Shown piece after piece: positions 26,903-36,009 of a DNA stretch of 64,000 nucleotides. The translations under genes and the position numbers were made by a program. The stretch spans positions 1-64,000 of the forward strand of contig JBFWWU010000007.1 in the NCBI GenBank assembly GCA_050246015.1, written 5' to 3'. The stretch's first letter is position 1; the number at the start of each line of letters is the position of its first letter. The stretch comes from JTS-AC122 sp050246015 (GTDB lineage: Bacteria > Planctomycetota > Phycisphaerae > Phycisphaerales > UBA1924). The notes under the pieces were generated by a model that ran no database searches, had not been told where the DNA came from, and saw nothing but the letters and a program-made list of their open reading frames with translations.

Positions 26903-29791
26903 ATGATCCGCATCGGTTTATCGATCCCGTTCTTGCGGCGTTCTTCTGCTCCGGGCGTGCTTGCCGCCGGGTTGGTCGCCCTGGCATTCCTCGCTCCCGC
27001 GGCGCGCGCCCAGGTCTATTTCAGTATTTCGGCGACGACAACGGGCCTTCCCGGCACCGCTGTCTTTGCCGCTCCCGATTCGCAGGATGTGTATGTCTCG
27101 CCCCTCCTGCCGCCAGGGATGAACTTCCTGGCTATCAACAACCCTGCCGACCTGGGGCTCCTCCCGGGCGACAACATCGACGCCCTGCATGACGACGGCT
27201 CGCGCAACACCAACGTCAACGGCCTGCAAGCGCCCAACTTCCTCTTCACCGTCCGCACCGGCGCCGTCGGCATGCCCGGCACCCCCGTGGCGATGCAGGC
27301 CCCCAACAACGCCGCCGACACCTTTGCTACCTTGCTCGGCGGCGGGCACCTGCTCTCATTCCTTGACACCGACATTGGCCTCAGCGGCGCGTTGGCTCCC
27401 GAGAGCCATGACGCCCTCAGTTTCGACACCGCGCGCCCGCTCGTCCCCGGCTCCCGCATCCACTTCTCACTCGTGCGCGGGTCGCCCACCCTCGCCGCCC
27501 GCGGTTGGTCCGCCGCCGATGTCCTGACGTGTATCGTCGGCGTGCCCGCCTCCCTCGCGCAGTCCATCCCCGCCGCTCAACTCGGGCTCCGCGCCGGCGA
27601 TGACCTTGACGGGCTCGTGCTCTACGGTCAGGACGCCGACGCCGACGGCCTCCTCGGCGGTCCGCTCGACCGGGCCATCGTCTACTTCTCCGTCGATGTC
27701 AACTCGCTTGGTGTCCCCGCTACCGGTGTCGCGCGCGAGCGAGCCCGCAACGGCGCCCGCGGCGATATCTTCGTCTCCGGTTGCGGCGGGCTCAACAGTC
27801 TTGTCCTCGATAGCCGCGAATACATCCAGCTCGGTGTCAACGACGACATCGATGGTCTTGAAGTCCCCTCACAGGGATTCGGCCAGCCCGGCGCCTGGCC
27901 CGGCGCACCCACGCGCGACCCCAGCACGCTCCCCCCCAACTACCGCCCGCCGAGCCAGGCCAAGGCCATCGGCGAGTTCTGGATCGGGATCTGCGACACC
28001 GTCATCCCCAAGGACATCTTCATCGAGGTCGAGATCAAGATGTGCGACTCGATGGGGAACACCATGACGATCACCAAAACCGACCGCGTCAAGGCGGGCG
28101 GCAACGACGCCGACGCCAAAGCCAACATCATCCGCAATCACCTCATCGGCATGACCGTCCCCAAGGCCGCCGGGCCCGCCAAGCCCATCTTCTCCGCCGT
28201 CGCCAAGCAGGCGCCGCCCGATCCGACCCACTTCCCGGGCATGCCCGGCATCGTCGCCGAGGTCTGCTGCGCCGTCAACCAGGATGTCATCGACCAAGGG
28301 TGGGCCGTCGATGCCATCTGCCTGAGCATGACCAACTGGACCGCCACCATCGTCGCGTCTTCCGAAAAACGCCCCGGCGCCAACCCCAACTGCCCCTTCT
28401 TCCGCAAGTGGGATTTCTTCATCCGAAACATCCCGTTTCAGGACGGCTTCTTCCGCGCCACCTTCGGCAATGCCGACCCATCGAACCCGCAGACCATCGC
28501 CGTCTTCTCCCCCTTCCTCGCCGGCGAATCCCAGGCGAGCATCGCGTTCAACATCGCGAGCTCGATCAACGCCATGGGTGGCCTGGCACGCTCCGTCGGC
28601 AGCACCGTCGAAGTCGCCCGAGCGCCCATCGAGCCCTCCCCCGCGGCCGGGGGCATCGCCTTCGGCCCGGCCCTGCTCGAAGCCGGCGCATTCGAGAACG
28701 ACCTCCTGATCGGCATCCGGGCCCGGCTCTGCCGCACCCGCCTGGCCTTCGGCCTCAACGACTTCTGCTTCGACGCCCTCGACTGCGTCGACGGCTCCTT
28801 CGCCTTCAACAACGCCGACGCCAACACCGACGGCTTCCCCGATCCCCTCTGCCTCTCCTTCGGAAACGACCAGATCAACAACGACCTCTGGTACCGCTAC
28901 ATCCACGCCTTCGCTCCGGGAACCGTCACCGTCGACACCTGCGGCAGTTCCTTCGACACCTTCGCCGCCGTCTACCAATCCTCTTGCAACTTCGGCGGCG
29001 CCATCGCCTGCAACGATAACGCCTGCGGTCTGCAATCCAGCCTCTCGTTCAACGCCCTCCCGGGCCAACAGTATCTCGTCCGGGTTGGTTCCTTCCTCCC
29101 CGGCGTCGGTGGGGAGGGCGTCGTCTCCATCTCCCCGCTCGTCGCCAGCACCTGCGCCGACACCGGCGGCGATATCGTCGAATCCGAACCAAACTGCGGC
29201 ATCCCCGACTTCACCAACGGCGGGTGCAACAGCGATCCTCCTGTCTTCACCTTCGCGCCGCTCGGTTCCTCCATCCGCGGCACGGCGTCCTTCAACGGCG
29301 CCGCCCGCGACACCGATTGGTGGCAGTTCTTCCTCCCTTCAACCACCCTGGTCACCTGGTCCGTCAACACCGAGTTTGATTCACAGATCGGGTTTATCAA
29401 TCTCAGCAACGGCTGCCCCGCCGACGGCTTCGTCCCCGGTTCCGAGGTCTCCGCCACCGCTGATCCCGCGACCGGCTGCGCCGCTTCCACCACCACCGCC
29501 TGCCTCGGGCCCGGCGTCTGGGTCGCCTTCGTCGCGCCCCAGTCCACGTCCAGCGTGCCCTGCCTGCCTGGCTTCGGCGATTACGTCGCTTCCCTCACCG
29601 GCGCCCCATGCGCCCCACAGTGTCCCTGCGACTGGAACCACGCCGGCGGCCTCAACTCGCAGGACTTCTTCGACTTCCTCGCCGACTTCTTCGTCATGAA
29701 CGCCGACTTCAACGGCGACCTCATGACCAACAGTCAGGACTTCTTCGATTTCCTCGCCTGCTTCTTCAGCCCCGGCGCCTTTGGCTGCTGA
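26903..29791 (+). CDS. Large secreted protein with GC-type dockerin tail
   Basis: A 962-residue exported protein. Signal peptide: residues 1-33 (basic start, hydrophobic VLAAGLVALAFLAPAARAQ). The main body has several beta-rich repeats, including segments like CGSSFDTFAAVYQSSCNFGG that resemble pre-peptidase/beta-sandwich modules of secreted enzymes. The last 56 residues are a duplicated dockerin-like unit: LNSQDFFDFLADFF, then DFNGDLMTNSQDFFDFLACFF, ending FGC. This tail is annotated in planctomycetes as a GC-type dockerin anchor. No catalytic domain was recognised. ATG 26903 is right before the signal peptide. It is transcribed alone. Confidence 0.85.
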   Translation: MIRIGLSIPFLRRSSAPGVLAAGLVALAFLAPAARAQVYFSISATTTGLPGTAVFAAPDSQDVYVSPLLPPGMNFLAINNPADLGLLPGDNIDALHDDGSRNTNVNGLQAPNFLFTVRTGAVGMPGTPVAMQAPNNAADTFATLLGGGHLLSFLDTDIGLSGALAPESHDALSFDTARPLVPGSRIHFSLVRGSPTLAARGWSAADVLTCIVGVPASLAQSIPAAQLGLRAGDDLDGLVLYGQDADADGLLGGPLDRAIVYFSVDVNSLGVPATGVARERARNGARGDIFVSGCGGLNSLVLDSREYIQLGVNDDIDGLEVPSQGFGQPGAWPGAPTRDPSTLPPNYRPPSQAKAIGEFWIGICDTVIPKDIFIEVEIKMCDSMGNTMTITKTDRVKAGGNDADAKANIIRNHLIGMTVPKAAGPAKPIFSAVAKQAPPDPTHFPGMPGIVAEVCCAVNQDVIDQGWAVDAICLSMTNWTATIVASSEKRPGANPNCPFFRKWDFFIRNIPFQDGFFRATFGNADPSNPQTIAVFSPFLAGESQASIAFNIASSINAMGGLARSVGSTVEVARAPIEPSPAAGGIAFGPALLEAGAFENDLLIGIRARLCRTRLAFGLNDFCFDALDCVDGSFAFNNADANTDGFPDPLCLSFGNDQINNDLWYRYIHAFAPGTVTVDTCGSSFDTFAAVYQSSCNFGGAIACNDNACGLQSSLSFNALPGQQYLVRVGSFLPGVGGEGVVSISPLVASTCADTGGDIVESEPNCGIPDFTNGGCNSDPPVFTFAPLGSSIRGTASFNGAARDTDWWQFFLPSTTLVTWSVNTEFDSQIGFINLSNGCPADGFVPGSEVSATADPATGCAASTTTACLGPGVWVAFVAPQSTSSVPCLPGFGDYVASLTGAPCAPQCPCDWNHAGGLNSQDFFDFLADFFVMNADFNGDLMTNSQDFFDFLACFFSPGAFGC

Positions 29792-29811
29792 CGCCCGCGC
29801 CCCCACGCCCA

Positions 29812-30957
29812 TCACGACGTCCGCTGCGCCAGCACCCCGGCGTCCCGCTCGCTCCACGCCACGATCCGGTCCATCTTCTCCTGCGTCATCCACGGCAGAC
29901 GCTCGATCTTCTCCCTCATCTGCCTCGGTATCGGCTTGCCTTGATGCTCGTGCCTCGGCCGGCTCTTCCAGTACCGGTGCATCCACAGGTACTGCTCCGG
30001 CGCCTGCCGCACCATCATCTCGATCGCCCGGCGGTACCTCGCCGTGATGTAGAACACCGGGTCGGGCTGATCCGCCCAGTCCCCCGGGTCGATCACGTCC
30101 ACCACGTCTATCTGGTATCGCATCGGCTCCCCCTGAAACTCAGAAAACCCCGCCACCCCGCCGGACCGCCGCGACTCGCCCGACACGTCGTGCACCAGTC
30201 GCCTTGCCTGCCCGCAGATGATCGGCGACTCGTACTTGAGCGCCAGCAGACCGATCGACTTGTACGCCGACGCCAGTCGATCAAAGAACGGCACGAACAG
30301 CCCCCGGTCTCCACCGTTCTGATCCGCGACAAACCCGATCGGAAATCCCCGCGACATCAGCCTCGGCAGCGACTCCGTCGCCCCGAACTTGTCCACCAGC
30401 ACCAGCCCCCGGCTCTGACGCGTCCGCCGCATCCACTCGTCCACCGGTTTCATGTCCAGCGGCCTGAACAACGCGTGCATCGGGAATCCCAGCAGCGCCA
30501 TCGTGTAGCCCAGCAACTCCCAGTTCCCCGAATGCCCCGTGATGAGCATGCACGCCTTCCTCGCGCCCACGCCTCCCGGATACCCGCGCCCCAGAAGTTC
30601 CAGCACCGACGTCCGCATGTTCCCCAGCGACACGTGGCTCGACCACCCGTCCTCGTTCAGCAGCCGCGGCATCACCGCCGCCTCGACCGCCAGCGTGAAC
30701 AAGTGCTCGTACGATCGGATCGCGCACTCTCGGCGTCGCTCGCGCTCCCAGTCCGGAAAGGCCACGTGCAGGTTCTCGATCGCGCGCGACAGCCGCTTGC
30801 GGTTCATCCTCGCGCCCGCGTACAGGCGCGCCGCCGCCCGGGCCATCGCCACACACTCGCCCAGGTCGCAGACCCCCATCGGCAGCATCGCCGTGCGAAC
30901 CGCCAGGAACGCCGGCGCATGCAGCCAGGTCGGGATGTGTCGCTTCTTTTTGCTCAC
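29812..30957 (-). CDS. Lysophospholipid/lipid A acyltransferase (LpxL/HtrB family)
   Basis: A 381-residue inner-membrane-associated acyltransferase. The catalytic H-x4-E motif is at His142-Glu147 (ITGHSGNWELLG), with the family's downstream block FVADQNGGDRGLFVPFFDR. A hydrophobic N-terminal segment (about 14-30) anchors it. LpxL-type enzymes add secondary acyl chains to Kdo-lipid A, so the organism probably makes lipid A, though a phospholipid role is possible. The start is GTG. No other lipid A genes are in the window. Confidence 0.85.
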   Translation of the reverse strand: MSKKKRHIPTWLHAPAFLAVRTAMLPMGVCDLGECVAMARAAARLYAGARMNRKRLSRAIENLHVAFPDWERERRRECAIRSYEHLFTLAVEAAVMPRLLNEDGWSSHVSLGNMRTSVLELLGRGYPGGVGARKACMLITGHSGNWELLGYTMALLGFPMHALFRPLDMKPVDEWMRRTRQSRGLVLVDKFGATESLPRLMSRGFPIGFVADQNGGDRGLFVPFFDRLASAYKSIGLLALKYESPIICGQARRLVHDVSGESRRSGGVAGFSEFQGEPMRYQIDVVDVIDPGDWADQPDPVFYITARYRRAIEMMVRQAPEQYLWMHRYWKSRPRHEHQGKPIPRQMREKIERLPWMTQEKMDRIVAWSERDAGVLAQRTS

Positions 30958-30977
30958 GTTCTCAAAAGCGCAGCGCC

Positions 30978-31006
30978 AAAAAAACCCAGGGACAATAGTC
31001 CCTGGG
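30978..31006 (-). terminator. Intrinsic terminator after the coiled-coil protein gene
   Basis: An 8-bp perfect stem (CCCAGGGA/TCCCTGGG) with a 6-base loop and a run of seven A on the plus strand, that is seven T on the minus strand, lies 35 bases past the stop of the minus-strand gene. Confidence 0.9.
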
Positions 31007-31040
31007 CGACGATGCCATGTTTACTCGCTTCACCGCTCGT

Positions 31041-32420
31041 TCAGTGTCCGAGGCGCTTGCCGATCAACGTGTACAGCCGGTTCTCGTTCAGCACAGGGAT
31101 CGACGTCGCCGTCGCCCGGTTGAACAGGTCGTCGTACCGCTCCGCCAGCGACTTCACGCGGACCCATTCCTCGATGACGGCGTTAGGAGCGCCGGCGGGG
31201 GGCGACGGGGGAATCACCGGCCGCTGCCCGAGCACGAGGAAATCCACTTCTCCGCTGAGTTCATCGACCGACTTGCCGCCCCATTCCGCGATCAGTGACT
31301 TCACGTCGTTCGCTTCGTTCGCCGTCGCGAACCCGTCCTGGTTCACGTCGAAGTTGCCGAAGACCAGCATCGTGTAGACCTTCTTGGGGTCGTACAAGGC
31401 GTTGGCGACAACGTCGCCGCGAACCACCGGGTTGCCCTTCTTCTCTCGAACAATCCGCGCCGTGCACGTGTCGCGATCGACCCGGATGATTTCCAGTGAC
31501 GCCTTGCCCGCCGGATAGTCGCCCGTCGTCGGGTCCGGACGCATCGCGGTCGGCTCGCTGTACACCTCAAACGACAGCCCCACACGCACCTTCTGACGCG
31601 ATCCGACGTTCAAAAACGCGTTATTCTCCGCGGGATCGATCCCGATCACCTCGGCGTCTACCAGCGCGTATTCGTCGCCGGGCTTCAGCGACCGACCCTT
31701 CAGTTCGGTCTGTAGCCGGCTGATCGTCTGGCGATTCAGCAGCGCCTCACGCTCGAGTTCGGTGATCCGGGCGTTGAGTTGGGCCGCGGAGTCCAGTGCG
31801 TCGGCCCGCACCTTCTCTTCGTGCTCCGACATGCTCTTCTTCGCCTCGCCGACCTCCTGGGCGTACTTGTCCACCTCGCCTCGATAGGTGTCGATCTGCT
31901 GGTTCAGCGCCGTCAGCGACTCGTTATGAGCATCCTCGAGCGCCTTGACCCGCGCCACTTCCTTCTCAAGGTCGGTCTGCGCCACCTGCCGCGCGGCGTC
32001 CGCGTCCGAGGACCGCTTGCGCTCCAGCCCGAGCTGCGCGTCAAGGTCGCGGATCTTCTGCAGCATGTTCGGCGACTTGCCCCCGGGGAGCGCATCCAGC
32101 GTCTTCTGAAGGTCCTCCGGAGAGATCTTCGGCGATCCGGTCGCGAGCTGCGCCATCTCGCCCTGCGAACTCATCAGGAACGCTACCAGCGACTGGTTCT
32201 TCCGACGGGCCGCTTCCTTGAGCTGCTTGATGTCGTCCCGCTCCCGCTCACCGTCTTTGACGAAGTCCACGATCTGCGTCTGCAGTTCGGTGAACTTCTT
32301 CGTCGCGTTCTGCTTCTGCGCGAGGAAGATGACGGTGGTGACAAAGAGCCCCAGCGCCACAACCGAGATCAGGCTGAACGAGATCCCCCAACCCACTCCG
32401 ACGCTTGTACGACCTGCCAT
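31041..32420 (-). CDS. Membrane coiled-coil protein with EF-hand-like loop
   Basis: A 459-residue protein not matching a named family. It has one N-terminal transmembrane helix (about 12-33), then a long coiled coil (about 40-245) rich in Glu, Lys and Ala, then a C-terminal globular part. The latter includes a beta-rich stretch (ALVDAEVIGIDPAENNAFLN) and a 12-residue EF-hand-like calcium loop at 358-369 (Asp358, Asn360, Asp362, Thr366, Glu369). The body probably lies in the periplasm. It is transcribed alone and ends at a strong terminator. A structural or envelope-linking role is a guess only. Confidence 0.8.
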   Translation of the reverse strand: MAGRTSVGVGWGISFSLISVVALGLFVTTVIFLAQKQNATKKFTELQTQIVDFVKDGERERDDIKQLKEAARRKNQSLVAFLMSSQGEMAQLATGSPKISPEDLQKTLDALPGGKSPNMLQKIRDLDAQLGLERKRSSDADAARQVAQTDLEKEVARVKALEDAHNESLTALNQQIDTYRGEVDKYAQEVGEAKKSMSEHEEKVRADALDSAAQLNARITELEREALLNRQTISRLQTELKGRSLKPGDEYALVDAEVIGIDPAENNAFLNVGSRQKVRVGLSFEVYSEPTAMRPDPTTGDYPAGKASLEIIRVDRDTCTARIVREKKGNPVVRGDVVANALYDPKKVYTMLVFGNFDVNQDGFATANEANDVKSLIAEWGGKSVDELSGEVDFLVLGQRPVIPPSPPAGAPNAVIEEWVRVKSLAERYDDLFNRATATSIPVLNENRLYTLIGKRLGH

Positions 32421-32811
32421 GTGCCGTCACTCCATTGTGTTCGCTGAGCCGCCGCGCGGCGCGGGGCCAAAGAGTCCCTTTGAATCCATAACCCGGAGCA
32501 TGCCCGATACGGACAGGCCCCGTCCCTTGATCCCGGAATTTCCGAGCCGCCTCGGATACCGGCGAGGGGCCAATAGTACCACGCATCCTCGCCGCTCGCG
32601 GGAGACTCACTCCTGTGGAGATCCTTTACCGCGATCGCGTCGCCTCCGCGCAGCGATACAGGCCCGGTCGTGCCCGCCTGTTCGGGCTCCGTCGGCCCAG
32701 CACCGTTGCGCTTGATTCGCTCGCCCAGGATGCAATACTTTCGGTCCCGATCTGCGGCGGGCTCGTGTTTCACGGGTCGCCTGTCGAATCAACGCTGAAT
32801 CAGGAACTGTC
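32421..32811. other. Divergent intergenic region upstream of rpsT
   Basis: About 390 bases between the coiled-coil protein gene (minus) and rpsT (plus). It contains a candidate rpsT promoter (32712-32740) and AGGAA as ribosome-binding site near 32802. Frames that cross it on either strand show no domain and are not called. Confidence 0.5.
32712..32740 (+). promoter_or_regulatory. Candidate sigma-70 promoter of rpsT
   Basis: TTGATT (32712-32717), 17-base spacer, ATACTT (32735-32740), about 70 bases before the rpsT start. Agreement with consensus is moderate. Confidence 0.35.
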
Positions 32812-33081
32812 ATGGCGAACTCCCCGTCTTCCCGAAAGCGCATCCGTCAGAACGAAAAGCGCCGCGCCCGCAACCGCTGGCGCCTTCGCATCATGCGCGA
32901 AACCGTCAAGGATTTCCTCGACAAGGTGGCCCACGGATCCGGTGACGACGCCAAGGCCGCGCTCGCCAAGTGCATCTCCGTCATCGACCGCACCGCCCAG
33001 AAGGGTGTGATCCACAAAAATCAGGCCGCTCGCAGAAAGAGTCGTCTGGTCGCTCAACTCAAGGCCAAGAAGGCTGCCTGA
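32812..33081 (+). CDS. rpsT: 30S ribosomal protein S20
   Basis: An 89-residue, very basic, helical protein with the S20 pattern: MANSPSSRKRIRQNEKRRARN, a conserved middle helix, and GVIHKNQAARRKSRLVAQL near the C-terminus. S20 binds 16S rRNA at the bottom of the small subunit early in assembly. The gene is a single unit ended by a strong terminator, as is usual for rpsT, and sits about 2.6 kb before the S10 operon. Confidence 0.96.
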   Translation: MANSPSSRKRIRQNEKRRARNRWRLRIMRETVKDFLDKVAHGSGDDAKAALAKCISVIDRTAQKGVIHKNQAARRKSRLVAQLKAKKAA

Positions 33082-33125
33082 GCCCTCCCCATTCCGCCCG
33101 ATTGACCGCTTGATCCGACGCATGG

Positions 33126-33150
33126 GCCGTCCCTTCGGGACGGCTTTTTT
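33126..33150 (+). terminator. Intrinsic terminator of rpsT
   Basis: GCCGTCCC/GGGACGGC hairpin with a TTC loop followed by six T, 45 bases after the rpsT stop. Confidence 0.92.
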
Positions 33151-33155
33151 CTCGG

Positions 33156-33626
33156 CTACAGCGCCTTCATGCAGATCAGCCCGCCCACCATCATCACCAG
33201 CCCCAGTCCGCGCCCCGCGGACACAGGCCTCGCTTCGACACCCATCAGCCCGAAATGGTCGATCAACGTCGCGGCCGCGAACTGACCGATCACCAGCGCG
33301 CTGACGTGGTACAGGCTCCCGATCCGCGGAAACGCGTACACCGCCGTGCATACGTAGATCCCGCCGCAGACCCCGCCCAGCCACATCCACCAGGGTGCAG
33401 GCGAGAAGACCGCCCGATTCGGCATCGGCGCCCGGGCCAGGATCGCCCAGAACACCATCACCGCCAGCAGCCCGACCGCGAAGTTGATCAACCCCCCGTG
33501 GATTGGGTGCCCGGCGACGCTGGAGAACCGCGAGTTCATCCCGTGCTGGAACGCCGTCAGCACGCCGGATCCAAACACCAGCAGAATCAGCAGAAAAAAC
33601 GACGCGCCGACCGCTTGTTGCGGCAT
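33156..33626 (-). CDS. DMT-superfamily transporter, YdcZ (DUF606) family
   Basis: A 156-residue inner-membrane protein with five hydrophobic helices. The sequence GSGVLTAFQHGMNSRF, GGLINFAVGLLAVMVFW and WMWLGGVCGGIYVCTAV is typical of the small YdcZ-type half transporters. ATG 33626 has better context than an in-frame GTG nine codons upstream. The substrate is unknown. Its 3' end is just beyond the rpsT terminator (convergent), and its 5' end follows the secreted 522-residue protein gene on the same strand by 33 bases, so they may form an operon. Confidence 0.82.
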   Translation of the reverse strand: MPQQAVGASFFLLILLVFGSGVLTAFQHGMNSRFSSVAGHPIHGGLINFAVGLLAVMVFWAILARAPMPNRAVFSPAPWWMWLGGVCGGIYVCTAVYAFPRIGSLYHVSALVIGQFAAATLIDHFGLMGVEARPVSAGRGLGLVMMVGGLICMKAL

Positions 33627-33659
33627 GTGAAGGCCCTTTCGCTTGGGCCGCACTGTATC

Positions 33660-35228
33660 TCAGCGCTTGCGTTTCGCGCCGCCCGCGGCTTCGGTCGGCA
33701 GCCGTTTCTTCTGCCACAGGTCAAACAGCCTGCCGATCTCGATCGGCTCCCACACGCGGCCCTCGGTCAACTCCGTACGCACGTGATTCCCGCGCGCGTC
33801 GTACACGTACGTCTGCGACACCGGCTCGTCCCGGATGCGCGTCGCGATCGTCCACCCCCGCGTATCGGCGTCGCGCGACACGATGTCGCGGCGGAACGAC
33901 ACGGATTCGCCGTCGCTCCGGTACGAATACGTCCCCGCCTCATATTCGTTCTGCGTCTCCTGCATCGCGTGCTTGACCAGGATTGTCGGGAGCAGAAACG
34001 TCTCGAACTGACACAGGTACCCGTCCGGGCGGAACGGCGCGACGATCGGGCGCGTCCGCTCGGTCGGGTCGCCGACCACCAGCGTAACCTCGTTGCCCGC
34101 GCGCGCGGCGGTCTCCGTCCATCGCGCCAGTTCGTTTCCAGCCGCGTCGCGCTTGACAAGCCGGATGGACCACGCTTCCTGCGCGCGGTCGGGCGTCATG
34201 AAGTACAGTCCGATGCTATCCACAAACACGGCGGCGGGGGGCTTGTTGCCCACCTGCACTCCCATGCTCGATTCGTCGATCAGGCGCACCTGCAGCCGCG
34301 CCAGGTAGCCTTCTTGACGTTCAACGTCGGTCCATCGGTTCTTGGGCAGATCCGGGTTGATCTCGCCGCGCTGCCCGCGCCAGAACTGGATCCCCCGGTA
34401 CCCGAGTTCCTTTGCCTGAAGATCGTCTCCCGACTTGGCCGGGACATACAGGCGCTGCCAGGTGAAATCCGAGATGGAGCCGTTCCCTCGCTGGCAACCC
34501 ATGGCGTCGAGGTAATCCTCGGGCTTGAGAGCCGCCAGGATCTGCGTGGTTGTGGCGACGGCCAGTTCCCGCTCCCGATTGACTTCCTCTGAAGCGCGAA
34601 ACGCCGCGGTTGCGACGATGGTCTCATACGTTCCGCGGGTGCGGTCCAAGGCGTCGTTGGGGGTAATCAGTTCCAGCAGCAGAAACTGCTTGGAGACCGG
34701 GTTGAAGACGGTGTACCCCTTGACGATCTTTGTGCCATCGCGTCCGGGCACTCGCAGGTACACCCGGCCGGCGCGCTGGCCGCCGATACTGAGTTGATCC
34801 ACCCGGTCGATCAGTTCCACGTCGGTGTGCACGATCCGCCCATCGGAACCCTTCACCCCGAACGCCCCTTCCAGGGCGGCGACGATCGAGTCCAGCGAAT
34901 CCGCGATTGACGTCTTCGGGTTTGATGATTCAGTCGTGCTGATGTTGATCAGCCACGCCTTATCGTCCACGAGTCGATCGCCCTTCCCCGGGAGGAGTTG
35001 GATCGTCTTGCGCGCACCGACTTCGCTTGCCTGAGAGACCGCCCCGACCGGAATCCGCATGGTGAAACCGATCTGATCGACGCGCAGAAGTTCATCGGCG
35101 AAGGTCAGAGTGGTTGTTCGGGCGGCTTTTCCTGGCTGAATTGGTGTTCGTCCGGTATTCTGAGCCAGTAGAGATGCACTGGTGCAGGCAACCGCCAAGA
35201 GGACGCACGCCGAGGTAAGCCGTGTCAT
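33660..35228 (-). CDS. Secreted protein of unknown function
   Basis: A 522-residue protein with a signal peptide (LTSACVLLAVACTSASLLAQ, cleavage after Ala-Gln near 23). No domain is recognised. The first half (about 40-210) alternates beta and helical segments with IGFTMRIPVGAV and SIADSLDSIVAALEGAFGV; the second half is beta-rich with many Tyr and Arg (SYRSDGESVSFRRDI, YVYDARGNHVRTEL). The tail is basic (AAGGAKRKR). It lies upstream of the YdcZ-type gene and is divergent from the S10 operon. Confidence 0.75.
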   Translation of the reverse strand: MTRLTSACVLLAVACTSASLLAQNTGRTPIQPGKAARTTTLTFADELLRVDQIGFTMRIPVGAVSQASEVGARKTIQLLPGKGDRLVDDKAWLINISTTESSNPKTSIADSLDSIVAALEGAFGVKGSDGRIVHTDVELIDRVDQLSIGGQRAGRVYLRVPGRDGTKIVKGYTVFNPVSKQFLLLELITPNDALDRTRGTYETIVATAAFRASEEVNRERELAVATTTQILAALKPEDYLDAMGCQRGNGSISDFTWQRLYVPAKSGDDLQAKELGYRGIQFWRGQRGEINPDLPKNRWTDVERQEGYLARLQVRLIDESSMGVQVGNKPPAAVFVDSIGLYFMTPDRAQEAWSIRLVKRDAAGNELARWTETAARAGNEVTLVVGDPTERTRPIVAPFRPDGYLCQFETFLLPTILVKHAMQETQNEYEAGTYSYRSDGESVSFRRDIVSRDADTRGWTIATRIRDEPVSQTYVYDARGNHVRTELTEGRVWEPIEIGRLFDLWQKKRLPTEAAGGAKRKR

Positions 35229-35651
35229 GATGATCCCTTTTTTAGGTGAAGACTGACCGTTCTCGCACGGATCCCTGGAAAGGGTGATTTCGCGAGGGGC
35301 GTGGGTGATTCCCCACCTGCCTAGTTCTTCGGTCCGGTACGCATGAGCGTGGCAAGACGAGCGCGGCGGGGGTGGAATTGTGTTGAACGCGCAAGGATAG
35401 CGGTTGACACGGCGGGGGACGCCGTTACCCTTCTCGGCTTGCCTCTGCGCACCCCGCGTCGGCGGCAGGTATCGTCGTTTCCCGCGTCGCCCTTTCCGCG
35501 GCGGAGAGAGCAGAGCGGGTCAAGAGATTGCAATGGGCGGCGTTCGCCCTTCGGCTTCACGAGCCGGCGCGGCTCGTGTCCGAGTGGTTGGGAGTTGCAC
35601 CCGGATCCGTGTTTCGGGTGCGTGAGGTCTGTTCGGAAGCAGGAATCATCA
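35229..35651. other. Intergenic region upstream of the S10 operon
   Basis: About 420 bases between the divergent secreted-protein gene and rpsJ. It contains a candidate promoter (35404-35431). The rpsJ frame stays open upstream but has no S10-like sequence there, so no gene is called. No tuf, fusA or rpsL genes precede rpsJ. Confidence 0.6.
35404..35431 (+). promoter_or_regulatory. Candidate promoter of the S10 operon
   Basis: A perfect -35 TTGACA (35404-35409), 16-base spacer, and TACCCT (35426-35431) as a weak -10, about 220 bases before the rpsJ start. This would give a long leader. Confidence 0.45.
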
Positions 35652-35960
35652 ATGACAGGCGGCAGAATCCGAATTCGAATGGAAGCCTACGACCACCTCG
35701 CCCTTGATTCGTCTGCGAAGGAGATCGTGGATCACGCCAAGCGGACGAACGCGAAAGTGGCGGGTCCGATCCCGCTTCCGACGCGGATCGAGCGGTACAC
35801 GGTGCTCCGGAGCCCGTTCATCGATAAGAAAAGCCGTGAGCAGTTTGAGATTCGCACGCACAAGCGCATCATCGACATCATGGAACCCAACGCCCGCACG
35901 GTCGAGGCACTGAACCGCCTCGTGGTCCCTGCGGGCGTTTTCGTCAAGATCAAGGCATAG
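35652..35960 (+). CDS. rpsJ: 30S ribosomal protein S10
   Basis: A 102-residue protein that is colinear with bacterial S10: RIRIRMEAYDHLALD, GPIPLPTRIERYTVLRSPF, the loop region SREQFEIRTHKRIIDI and VEALNRLVVPAGVFVKIK. S10 sits in the small-subunit head and also acts as NusE in antitermination. ATG 35652 is the conserved start. It is the first gene of the operon; downstream comes a heptad-repeat spacer and then, unusually, a secreted-protein gene rather than rplC. Confidence 0.97.
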   Translation: MTGGRIRIRMEAYDHLALDSSAKEIVDHAKRTNAKVAGPIPLPTRIERYTVLRSPFIDKKSREQFEIRTHKRIIDIMEPNARTVEALNRLVVPAGVFVKIKA

Positions 35961-35964
35961 AAGA

Positions 35965-35999
35965 GGGCAATGGGGGGTGGGCAATGGAGAGGGGATGAG
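35965..35999. repeat. Heptad repeat in rpsJ 3' spacer
   Basis: Five consecutive 7-base units: GGGCAAT, GGGGGGT, GGGCAAT, GGAGAGG, GGATGAG. Similar heptads recur in other spacers of this operon. Confidence 0.75.
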
Positions 36000-36009
36000 G
36001 CGTGGGATT

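Noticed and set aside
35343..35651. Upstream extension of the rpsJ frame
   Set aside because: No S10 similarity, Arg-rich, and the conserved S10 start is at 35652.
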